Positions 1 to 8,766 of a stretch of 11,061 bases of DNA are shown here, piece after piece (within the stretch, counting starts at the first letter, position 1; every line of letters begins with the position of its first letter). Under the pieces are notes generated by a model, which saw only the letters and a list, made by a program, of their open reading frames with translations, had not been told where the DNA came from and searched no databases. Origin of the DNA: Bifidobacterium breve (lineage in GTDB: Bacteria; Actinomycetota; Acidimicrobiia; Acidimicrobiales; Ilumatobacteraceae). Both the position numbers and the translations under genes were made by a program. The DNA lies in the NCBI GenBank assembly GCA_943325435.2, contig CALPPK020000009.1:1-11061 (forward strand), given 5' to 3'.

Positions 1-1062
1 AAATGTCAATGGTCGAGCAATAATCAACCACCCCACGTGAGATGCGGAGTAGCCCAAACCCCTTTCGAGCATTTGTGGCACCACGATGAATCCACCCATG
101 TAGGCAAAGTTAATTAGCGATTGAATCGCAATTGGCAGAATTATGTTTGGCGTACGTAACCAGTGCAATGGCATCAACGGAGCTTCCGCAACTCGTTCAG
201 TGCGAATGAATAACCACAAAGACGACAACGATAGAACGGCAAAAACAAGAATGGCTGGAGACGTCCAACCCCAACTATGTCCGCGATTTATTGTGAGCAG
301 GAACAAGGTGGCACCAAAGCCAAGGGTGACTGACCCCTTGACATCAAACTTCACACTCTTAGACCGCGTGGTTTGTGGCAACAGGTACCACGCCAGCATT
401 GCGGCACCAAGCAATAACGGAGCCTGCACAATAAAAATCATGCGCCACCCAATTGCGGAGATAACTGGGCCACCGATGACAACACCTAAAACCGGTGCGC
501 CCGCCGTAACAAAACTCCACAGCCCCAATGGACGAACCCGTTCATTCGGCTCAAACAATCTGTTCACATAGGCCATGGCTGCTGGGCCAGTTGCAGAACC
601 AGCAGTCGCAGACAACAACCGAAACACCACCATCGAAGTGGCATTCCATGCAACCGCAGTTAAACCCGCAAAGATTCCGGCAAACAAAAGTCCAAAGACG
701 TAGACCTTCTTATGGCCGTACAGATCTCCGATTTTTCCGTAGGCAGGACCTACAACACCGAACGCCAACATTGGCCCCGTAATTGACCAGTTCAAAACAC
801 TGACAGACGAGTTCAAGTCAGTTGCAATGGTCTCTAATGACACCACCAAGATTGTGATGGTGGCACTAGTGGTAAATAGTCCTGCGAGCACAACAAAAAG
901 CGTTGCCCATTTTTTTGTCAGCCCAACTTTTCGCGCGAGCCGCCGTGGAATCATTTGGGTCCACGGAACAACAGATACTTCGTCGACACCACCTTGTTCA
1001 AAGGTGATTGTTGCTTTCCCGTGTGGGGCTAGCTCTTCGTTCTTGTCGTCGCGGGAATTCAT
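1..1062 (-). CDS. MFS drug/H+ antiporter-like transporter (N-terminal part, truncated by window edge)
   Basis: This is an integral membrane transporter of the major facilitator superfamily, most like the 14-helix DHA2 (EmrB/QacA) group. It probably exports a small hydrophobic compound by proton antiport, but the substrate cannot be told. The reading frame is open for 354 codons from the ATG at 1062 to base 1, so the C-terminal part lies outside the window. A hydrophilic N-terminal tail of about 50 residues precedes the first helix (about 52-76). The motif A loop (GKIGDLYGHKK, residues 109-119) and the antiporter-type motif C (GAPVLGVVIGGP, 188-199) are both clear. The start follows the SDR stop by 23 nt, which suggests one operon. 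The start codon lies in a 7-bp inverted repeat and has only a weak GGA upstream. M37 is an alternative start but has no visible ribosome binding site. Confidence 0.9.
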   Translation of the reverse strand, partial: MNSRDDKNEELAPHGKATITFEQGGVDEVSVVPWTQMIPRRLARKVGLTKKWATLFVVLAGLFTTSATITILVVSLETIATDLNSSVSVLNWSITGPMLAFGVVGPAYGKIGDLYGHKKVYVFGLLFAGIFAGLTAVAWNATSMVVFRLLSATAGSATGPAAMAYVNRLFEPNERVRPLGLWSFVTAGAPVLGVVIGGPVISAIGWRMIFIVQAPLLLGAAMLAWYLLPQTTRSKSVKFDVKGSVTLGFGATLFLLTINRGHSWGWTSPAILVFAVLSLSSLWLFIRTERVAEAPLMPLHWLRTPNIILPIAIQSLINFAYMGGFIVVPQMLERGLGYSASHVGWLIIARPLTF

Positions 1063-1074
1063 GGGAGGAATTCC
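1054..1074. repeat. Perfect inverted repeat around the MFS start codon
   Basis: GGAATTC (1054-1060) and GAATTCC (1068-1074) are exact reverse complements separated by 7 bases. In the minus-strand transcript this is a 7-bp stem with loop CUCCCAU. The A and U of the start codon lie in the loop and its G is in the stem. The only Shine-Dalgarno-like GGA is in the 5' arm. It could be a translation-limiting hairpin or a protein-binding palindrome. The repeat is seen directly; any function is inferred. Confidence 0.5.
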
Positions 1075-1085
1075 AGTTTAGTTGT

Positions 1086-1976
1086 TTACTTCTTCACCTC
1101 AGCGGCCATTGCGTTGAGCGCTTCTGTGAGTTTGGACACTTCCCAGCGATCATTCTGATTCACGGTCTCTGCTCGTTCCCATGATTTGATGCGCGTGACT
1201 TCACCTGCGGCGACATAAAACGTTTCACCTGTGAATTCACAAGCTTCAGATGATAGATAGCACACCAATGGCGAAATATTCGCTGGGTCCCATTCGTCAA
1301 ACTTTGCTGCGTCGGTAGGTGCGCCAATTCGATCGCCAAGACCTGGTGTTGCAAGAGTCAAGCGGGTACGAGCACCGGGAGCAATGGAGTTGCTCTTTAC
1401 GTTGTAACGACTGAGCTCCTTAGCAAGAATTTGTGAAAACGTTGCGATTCCAGTTTTTGCTGCACCGTAGTTCGATTGTCCTGGGTTAGAAAACAATCCA
1501 GACGTAGAAGACGTATGGACAATGTGGCGTTGTTTTGTAACGCCAGCTTTGAACTGCTCACGCCAATACGCAGCGGCCCAACGCGATGGTGCGAAGTGTC
1601 CCTTGAGGTGAACAGTGATGACTGCATCCCATTCGCTCTCAGTCATATTGACCAACACACGGTCACGCAAGATGCCTGCATTGTTTACCAAGATGTCAAG
1701 GTCTCCGAAAGTTTCAACAGCGGCATTGATCATGCGCTGTGCGCCTTCCCAATCTGCAACGTTGTCGAAGTTTGCTACAGCTTCGCCGCCCATGGCTTTG
1801 ATTTCGTTTACGACTTGTTGTGCTGGTGCTGCGTCTTCGCCTGAACCATCGTTCGCGCCGCCTAAGTCATTTACAACCACCTTTGCGCCCTCGGCCGCAA
1901 AAAGAAGCGCATGTTCACGGCCAATGCCGCGCCCTGCTCCGGTAATTATCGCTACGCGTCCGTCTAGTGCTCCCAT
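1086..1976 (-). CDS. SDR family NAD(P)-dependent oxidoreductase, hydroxyacyl-CoA dehydrogenase (MFE-2/17beta-HSD4-like) type
   Basis: A cytosolic short-chain dehydrogenase of 296 residues. The Rossmann cofactor motif TGAGRGIG is at 12-19, the strand-2 segment VVVNDLGG at 33-40 and NNAG at 98-101. The catalytic residues are Ser157, Tyr170 and Lys174 (in SNYGAAKTG). The NDLGG signature and the VHLKG segment (122-126) are typical of the 3-hydroxyacyl-CoA or 17beta-hydroxysteroid dehydrogenase-like branch used in fatty acid or sterol side-chain degradation. NAD+ is the likely cofactor because Asp38 ends strand 2. The exact substrate is unknown. The ATG at 1976 is chosen because GAGGGGG lies 5 nt upstream. 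An in-frame GTG at 2003 would add nine residues but has no ribosome binding site. It lies 46 nt after the pseudokinase stop and 23 nt before the MFS start. Confidence 0.9.
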   Translation of the reverse strand: MGALDGRVAIITGAGRGIGREHALLFAAEGAKVVVNDLGGANDGSGEDAAPAQQVVNEIKAMGGEAVANFDNVADWEGAQRMINAAVETFGDLDILVNNAGILRDRVLVNMTESEWDAVITVHLKGHFAPSRWAAAYWREQFKAGVTKQRHIVHTSSTSGLFSNPGQSNYGAAKTGIATFSQILAKELSRYNVKSNSIAPGARTRLTLATPGLGDRIGAPTDAAKFDEWDPANISPLVCYLSSEACEFTGETFYVAAGEVTRIKSWERAETVNQNDRWEVSKLTEALNAMAAEVKK

Positions 1977-2022
1977 GGAAACCCCCTCGTTGAGAATCGG
2001 CACAGCGCCGACAGAAACGAGA

Positions 2023-4116
2023 TTAGGGGAAGACGAGGTCGACGGTCTTACCGACGATCACACGCGCATAATTCTTGACGACTTTGCCGTCAATGAGGGC
2101 ACTCCTCAGTCCACGCTTTGTGTTTCCGGTGACCTTGCCGATCACCATTCCGTACTTCAGTAGGCGTTCTTTCACAGCGGCGAGGTCTTTGCCATAAATC
2201 GTCGGGATCAATGTTGTGGTTTGACCCTTTGACACCGTGATGGTGACTGTGCCACCCTTTGCCAACTTTTCAGCCGCGACAGGTACTTGAACAGATATTT
2301 GTCCAGCAGGAACATCTGGGCTTCCCATCGCTGGAGCTTCAACAACGACCAGACCAAGTTCTGTCAGTTTTGCAGTCGCTACTTCAAGAGTCATACCGAG
2401 AACATTCGGAACTTCACGCAAAGCTGGCCCTGTAGAAACATTGATTGCAACAGTCGTTCCCTTGACAACTGAATCGCCAACTTTCAATGTTGGCTGATCA
2501 GGAACAGTCCACGACACAACAGTGCCGATTGCAACAGCTTCATCGGCCGTATCAATTGGTGCGGCTTCAAGACCAAGTTCTGCCAATTTTGCTTTTGCAT
2601 CATCGGCAGTGAGCCCCGCAAGTTCAATCAGAACAGAAAGTGTTGGCCCTTCAGAAACGACCATGGTTATTCCGTCACGCTTTGCAAGGTTGGCGCCAAG
2701 CACAGGGTCCGTGCGAATGATTTGCCCGGCCTGCACGCTGTCACTGCGCTCTTTAACAACAGTGATTCCCCAGCCGAAAGGAGACACTTGGTTACGTGCT
2801 TCCGCTTCCGTTAAGCCCACGAGTGCCGGAACTGGGTTCTTCGGGTTGAGAACAGTGAAATATGCACCAACCCCTGCACCAGCAATAAGGGCAATAACTA
2901 CAACGCCTATTGCAATACGGCGGCCCCAACGCTTCTTTGGTCGAACAACTTGAGAAGTGGGGTCTTCAGCGGCAAGAACCCGCAATGAATCGGCATCCAT
3001 CGCGATTGGACCAGTGTCGTCACCGCCGATGGTAAGCGGAGTTCCGGCAGAACCATCAGTCACAATCAATGCAGTCGGAGCATCAATAACTTCACTACCA
3101 CCAAACTTCGGAGTCGTACGAATAAGAATTGGTTCGTTCGGTGCAACATTTTCAATCGGCGGCATCATCGAAATGTCAGGACGTACAACTGGTTGCGACG
3201 GATCTGTCACTGCAACTTCAGAATCGAACAATCCGGTACCGACAACATCAATGGGAGTTGGTCGTGGCAAATTCTCTGCAGACTGAACAAGAGCTTGTCC
3301 AAACTCGCGCGGAGAGAATCTCTCTGATGCAGTTGGTCGACCAGCATGTTCAAGCACTTGTGCCAACGCACCAAAATCTGCATTCACTGGCAACAACTTG
3401 CCCGAACGATTTGCGAATGCCGCAGCAACTGTTTCTCCGGCGAACGGAACATCACCAGTCATCGACTCGACAAGTATCAGTGCGAGCGAATACACATCAG
3501 ATGACGCACTGCGTGCTCCGCCCTCTGCCAATTCAGGAGCGCTGTATGTGGCCTGCTCAAGTCCGAGCGCATCAAGCGGACGAAGTGGAGCTCCGAAACC
3601 GACAAGCCGTACACGGCGGTCAAGTCCAAAGACCAACCGAGACGGGCGAAGGTCGCTGTGGCTGATGCCCTGCTTGGCTGCCGCATCAAGGGCACGGCAG
3701 ATGTCGATTCCGACGATGAGGGCCTGGGATGGGGTGAGCCTGCGACCGCGGTCAAGAAACTCCCGAAGTGACCCGCCGGCAAGACGCTCGCCGACCACAA
3801 AGACGTACCTCTCGCCATCGAGGGTTACCTCGCCATGGTCAAGTACTGACTCGATGCACGGGTGACGAAGACTGGATGCGATATCAAATTGCTGTTCAAA
3901 GGCGGCAAGAGCGTCGTCAGGGGTTGTCGACCCAAGTGCAGGGTCAATTAACTGGCTGAGCGCCACGATGCGCACTGAGATTGCTTCAAGAGACGAGAGG
4001 TCCGTTGCGTCGTACTGCAGGACACCTGAGGACGAGCCGGCAGACTCCACCCGAACTTGATCGAGTTGGTATCTCCCGGACAGCACTGTGCCGGGCATGT
4101 TCTGTGGCTCGCTCAT
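2023..4116 (-). CDS. Transmembrane PASTA-domain protein with a kinase-like (probable pseudokinase) domain
   Basis: The protein has 697 residues. A cytoplasmic Hanks-type kinase-like domain (about 15-280) is followed by a linker (about 281-393), one basic-flanked membrane helix (about 400-421) and four extracellular PASTA repeats (about 425-491, 492-564, 565-632, 633-697), the last degenerate. In active relatives such as PknB, PASTA repeats sense muropeptides or lipid II. Here most catalytic residues are changed: the glycine loop is VESAGSSSG, the strand-3 Lys is Arg49 (ISVRIV), the helix-C Glu is Gln76, HRD is HSD (153-155), the catalytic-loop Lys and Asn are Arg157 and Arg160, and DFG is GFG (173-175). 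The APE (193-195) and the SDVYS segment (206-210) are kept, so the fold is probably intact but phosphotransfer is unlikely. The ATG at 4116 has only a weak upstream ribosome binding site. It is divergent from the 4185-4664 gene and probably leads the SDR-MFS operon. Confidence 0.92.
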   Translation of the reverse strand: MSEPQNMPGTVLSGRYQLDQVRVESAGSSSGVLQYDATDLSSLEAISVRIVALSQLIDPALGSTTPDDALAAFEQQFDIASSLRHPCIESVLDHGEVTLDGERYVFVVGERLAGGSLREFLDRGRRLTPSQALIVGIDICRALDAAAKQGISHSDLRPSRLVFGLDRRVRLVGFGAPLRPLDALGLEQATYSAPELAEGGARSASSDVYSLALILVESMTGDVPFAGETVAAAFANRSGKLLPVNADFGALAQVLEHAGRPTASERFSPREFGQALVQSAENLPRPTPIDVVGTGLFDSEVAVTDPSQPVVRPDISMMPPIENVAPNEPILIRTTPKFGGSEVIDAPTALIVTDGSAGTPLTIGGDDTGPIAMDADSLRVLAAEDPTSQVVRPKKRWGRRIAIGVVVIALIAGAGVGAYFTVLNPKNPVPALVGLTEAEARNQVSPFGWGITVVKERSDSVQAGQIIRTDPVLGANLAKRDGITMVVSEGPTLSVLIELAGLTADDAKAKLAELGLEAAPIDTADEAVAIGTVVSWTVPDQPTLKVGDSVVKGTTVAINVSTGPALREVPNVLGMTLEVATAKLTELGLVVVEAPAMGSPDVPAGQISVQVPVAAEKLAKGGTVTITVSKGQTTTLIPTIYGKDLAAVKERLLKYGMVIGKVTGNTKRGLRSALIDGKVVKNYARVIVGKTVDLVFP

Positions 4117-4184
4117 GACCCATAAAACCTACCGTGTATGCCACGGAGAGGGGATTCGGAGCCATTTTCAGGGAGAATGGAGCC
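4117..4184. promoter_or_regulatory. Divergent intergenic region between pseudokinase and small membrane-anchored protein
   Basis: These 68 bases separate two divergent starts, so promoters for both genes should lie here or in the adjoining coding ends. On the minus strand TAGGTT, 9 nt before the pseudokinase ATG, fits the actinobacterial TANNNT -10 pattern and would give a nearly leaderless transcript. No convincing -35 was found. On the plus strand AGGGAGA (4170-4176) is a good ribosome binding site for the ATG at 4185. The promoter call is inference from gene arrangement. Confidence 0.4.
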
Positions 4185-6718
<2,534 letters not shown>

Positions 6719-6730
6719 CTACAAACTACT

Positions 6731-6755
6731 AAAGGGGTACGGCAATCCGTGCCCC
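6731..6755 (-). terminator. Hairpin followed by a short U run between the MetE-like gene and ligA
   Basis: Read on the minus strand, GGGG-C-ACGG (6755-6747) pairs with CCGT-A-CCCC (6742-6734) around a 4-base AUUG loop, leaving a single C-A mismatch. UUU (6733-6731) follows at once, then a mixed AGUAGUUUGUAG. The hairpin begins on the last base of the MetE-like stop codon and ends 12 nt before the ligA start. A weak intrinsic terminator, attenuator or RNA-processing stem is plausible. The U run is short, so read-through into ligA is expected. Confidence 0.4.
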
Positions 6756-7798
6756 TACGAGCCAAGTGTCAAGCGCGAAGCCGTGGCTTGCTGGCCCACC
6801 TTCATGGAGACATTGCGAACATGCGAAAACACTCGTTCCGCCACACCATCAGAATGCGAGCCAAGCCCACACGCAGGCGTGATGTAACTCATACGGCGAA
6901 CAAGAAGTGGGTCAACACCAGCTTTGACTAATGCACACATCACTTCCATGAGGGTTTTCCAAGGACGCTCAGCGCTAATTGCAATTGGCCCATCTGTTCG
7001 TACGGCACCCCATGCAATGCGACCACCATGTTCAAGATGATCAGAGATACGGCTTGCCGCAACCAACATCTCCCCCATGTCTTCGTCGTTTGAAGGAGAC
7101 GGCACAGGAACAGATAGAACATTTGCACCGGTCGCAAGCATGGCGCCCCAGTCGGTTCTGCCACAACAATGCAGGCCGCTGATGTTTTCGCTTGTTACTG
7201 CTGCCAATGCACCAGAAATGAGGTCGATGACTTCTTCTGTCGAAATAGAGAAACCTGGTTCAAGCGCATCAGGCATAGATGGCTCATCAAGCATGATGAT
7301 CTGAGTGACGCCCTCGCACACACGAGCTACTTCGTCTTGCAATGCACTGACGTGTGCGCGCACTGCTTGCAAAGCAAGTGGAAAAGCGATTCGAGGCTCT
7401 AGACCAATGCGCACCAAAGCAATACCTAAGGTCACTGGTCCGACAAATTGCCACTTCACTGTATGGATACCTGAATTACGAACAGGAAAACTTTCAAGAA
7501 ACGCAAGGAATGACCCGTACGCATCTGAATTCAAATCAGTTGTTATGAATTGATCAATATCAAGCGATGACACGTCGACACTGATGCCGCCGTACTGACC
7601 AACGGATACTCCTTCAATTCCAACGAGCGCCTGAGCAATCATTCCTTCGGCAGGAGAACGACGAGGAAGAGATGGAATGGTGACCACATCGGTAGAGCGC
7701 CATACGAAATCGAGCGCAGCGGAGACGCTGCGGTGAGGCAAACTACCGACGCCGAAGGTGGCGCCAGGACGTGGCGAGTGGCCGTTATCTGAATTCAC
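6755..7798 (-). CDS. MetE-like (cobalamin-independent methionine synthase C-terminal / UROD-fold) protein
   Basis: The 347-residue single-domain protein belongs to the MetE C-terminal superfamily, a TIM barrel. Family landmarks are GVGSLPHRS (16-24), which matches the start of the MetE catalytic half, LDEPSMP (170-176), the zinc-type HCC (210-212) and TPACGLGSH (307-315) with Cys310. MetE enzymes transfer a methyl group from methyltetrahydrofolate to homocysteine, but this protein has no N-terminal MetE half. By my alignment Pro231 sits where the zinc-ligand Glu should be, and there is no equivalent of the catalytic His of the DIHSP segment. Methionine synthase activity is therefore doubtful and the function unknown. 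The GTG start at 7798 has a strong AAAGGAGG site 4 nt upstream. From memory, a homologue (Rv3015c) sits next to ligA in M. tuberculosis, so the pairing is old. It is probably cotranscribed with ligA. Confidence 0.85.
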   Translation of the reverse strand: MNSDNGHSPRPGATFGVGSLPHRSVSAALDFVWRSTDVVTIPSLPRRSPAEGMIAQALVGIEGVSVGQYGGISVDVSSLDIDQFITTDLNSDAYGSFLAFLESFPVRNSGIHTVKWQFVGPVTLGIALVRIGLEPRIAFPLALQAVRAHVSALQDEVARVCEGVTQIIMLDEPSMPDALEPGFSISTEEVIDLISGALAAVTSENISGLHCCGRTDWGAMLATGANVLSVPVPSPSNDEDMGEMLVAASRISDHLEHGGRIAWGAVRTDGPIAISAERPWKTLMEVMCALVKAGVDPLLVRRMSYITPACGLGSHSDGVAERVFSHVRNVSMKVGQQATASRLTLGS

Positions 7799-7914
7799 CT
7801 GTCCTCCTTTAGCGACGGAGCCGAAAAGCCCATACCCATTGGTATCAGTAGTCCTAACTGGGAAACGAATTGGAAAATTCTGTGACAGAGACCTCTGCAG
7901 GTAAGGCTAGAGAC
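7799..7914. promoter_or_regulatory. Divergent intergenic region with a small inverted repeat
   Basis: About 115 bases separate the MetE-like gene and the plus-strand membrane protein, so promoters for both are expected here. It contains AAAGGAGG for the MetE-like gene (minus strand, near 7803-7810) and an inverted repeat ATACC-CATT-GGTAT at 7832-7845, which could be an operator. A minus-strand TTAGGA, then 17 bases, then TATGGG is a poor match to a -35/-10 pair. In-frame TTG (7870) and GTG (7882) codons for the plus-strand gene also lie here. Confidence 0.35.
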
Positions 7915-8766
7915 ATGGCAAAACTCCTCCCACTTCGCCCCGAGCGTATTGCGGTGTCAGTTGTCCTTTTGGCCTGGGTTGTTCTGGCACTTTCGGCACC
8001 GTGGCAGACAATTGCCGACGATGCATCTCGTTCAGTCAGTTGGGTGCTCCTTACATGGAGTTGGTTGTTGTGGACAGGCGTCGGAGTCTCTTTATTGGTT
8101 CCATCTCCAATGTCTCTCACCATCGTTCGCATCGTGGTTCCACTATCTGTCGTCATATCTATTGTCGCGAACCAGCCCATTGCAGTTTTCTGTTCTGTGG
8201 TGACACTGATCGTGTGTGCATCACCGGTGTTTGTCGATGTCATGGTGCAAGGCGGCGCCTACGGAGACGAAAAACGTTTCGCATTGCGTACGCCACTTCC
8301 GTACGTTGTGCCAGCAGTTCTTGCTTGGGCGATTTACACCACTTCGCTAGTTGGCGGAAGCCTTCTTTTGGCCGCTCAGCAATATGCGTTTGGTGCCGTA
8401 CTCGTGGCTCTTGGAATTCTTCTCTCACGGACTATTCCAAAACGTCTTCACCGACTCGCACGCCGTTGGTTGGTGCTAGTTCCCGTGGGCATCGTGGTTC
8501 ATGATCATTTGGTGCTGCACGAGACAATCATGTCGCCCTCAGCAAAAATCATGTCAGTAGTTTGCACACCTGATGTTGGCGAGGCAGCAGACCTAACAGG
8601 TGGAACATTCGGGGATCGCCTCACCATCACATTGACCGAGGCTGACAAAGTAGTGATGTCAGCAATCACCGCAAAGACTTTGGGAACAACAGAAGCATTG
8701 CACGTGAAAATGTTCTGTATTGCTCCGCGCAGATTAACTGCCGCGCTTTCGGCAATTACTCAGTAA
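7915..8766 (+). CDS. Multi-spanning membrane protein with C-terminal soluble domain, unknown function
   Basis: The protein has 283 residues from the chosen ATG and I do not recognise the family. The N-terminal ~170 residues hold about six hydrophobic segments (near 12-28, 42-63, 68-84, 87-110, 128-147, 149-170). A basic stretch (PKRLHRLARRW, about 175-185) then leads into a ~100-residue mostly polar C-terminal domain that is probably cytoplasmic. Its start (RRWLVLVPVGIVVHDHLVL) loosely recalls bacterial PH-like domains, but this is only an impression. No catalytic motif is obvious. The ATG at 7915 is preceded by AAGG at 8 nt and gives a typical membrane-protein N-terminus. Starts at TTG 7870 (15 more residues) or GTG 7882 are possible. 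It is divergent from the MetE-like gene and convergent with mnmA, overlapping its 3' end by 11 nt, so no separate terminator fits between them. Confidence 0.8.
   Translation: MAKLLPLRPERIAVSVVLLAWVVLALSAPWQTIADDASRSVSWVLLTWSWLLWTGVGVSLLVPSPMSLTIVRIVVPLSVVISIVANQPIAVFCSVVTLIVCASPVFVDVMVQGGAYGDEKRFALRTPLPYVVPAVLAWAIYTTSLVGGSLLLAAQQYAFGAVLVALGILLSRTIPKRLHRLARRWLVLVPVGIVVHDHLVLHETIMSPSAKIMSVVCTPDVGEAADLTGGTFGDRLTITLTEADKVVMSAITAKTLGTTEALHVKMFCIAPRRLTAALSAITQ

Noticed and set aside
143..782. Plus-strand open frames at 143-571 and 528-782
   Set aside because: They lie opposite the MFS transporter, whose minus-strand translation shows clear helices and motifs A and C. The plus-strand translations have no recognisable features.
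1977..2003. Longer SDR start at GTG 2003
   Set aside because: No ribosome binding site upstream, whereas GAGGGGG precedes the ATG at 1976 and MGALDGRVAIITG is the usual family N-terminus.
1997..2011. Hairpin TCGGC-ACAGC-GCCGA between pseudokinase and SDR as a terminator
   Set aside because: Only a 5-bp stem and no U run on the minus strand. It also overlaps the rejected GTG start of the SDR.
2957..3865. Several overlapping plus-strand open frames opposite the pseudokinase
   Set aside because: Low-complexity Ser/Pro/Arg/Gln-rich translations without ribosome binding sites, antisense to a well-supported domain protein.
4134..4184. Longer start for the small anchored protein at ATG 4134
   Set aside because: It would place 17 polar residues before the MKRP signal-anchor start and lacks the AGGGAGA site that serves ATG 4185.
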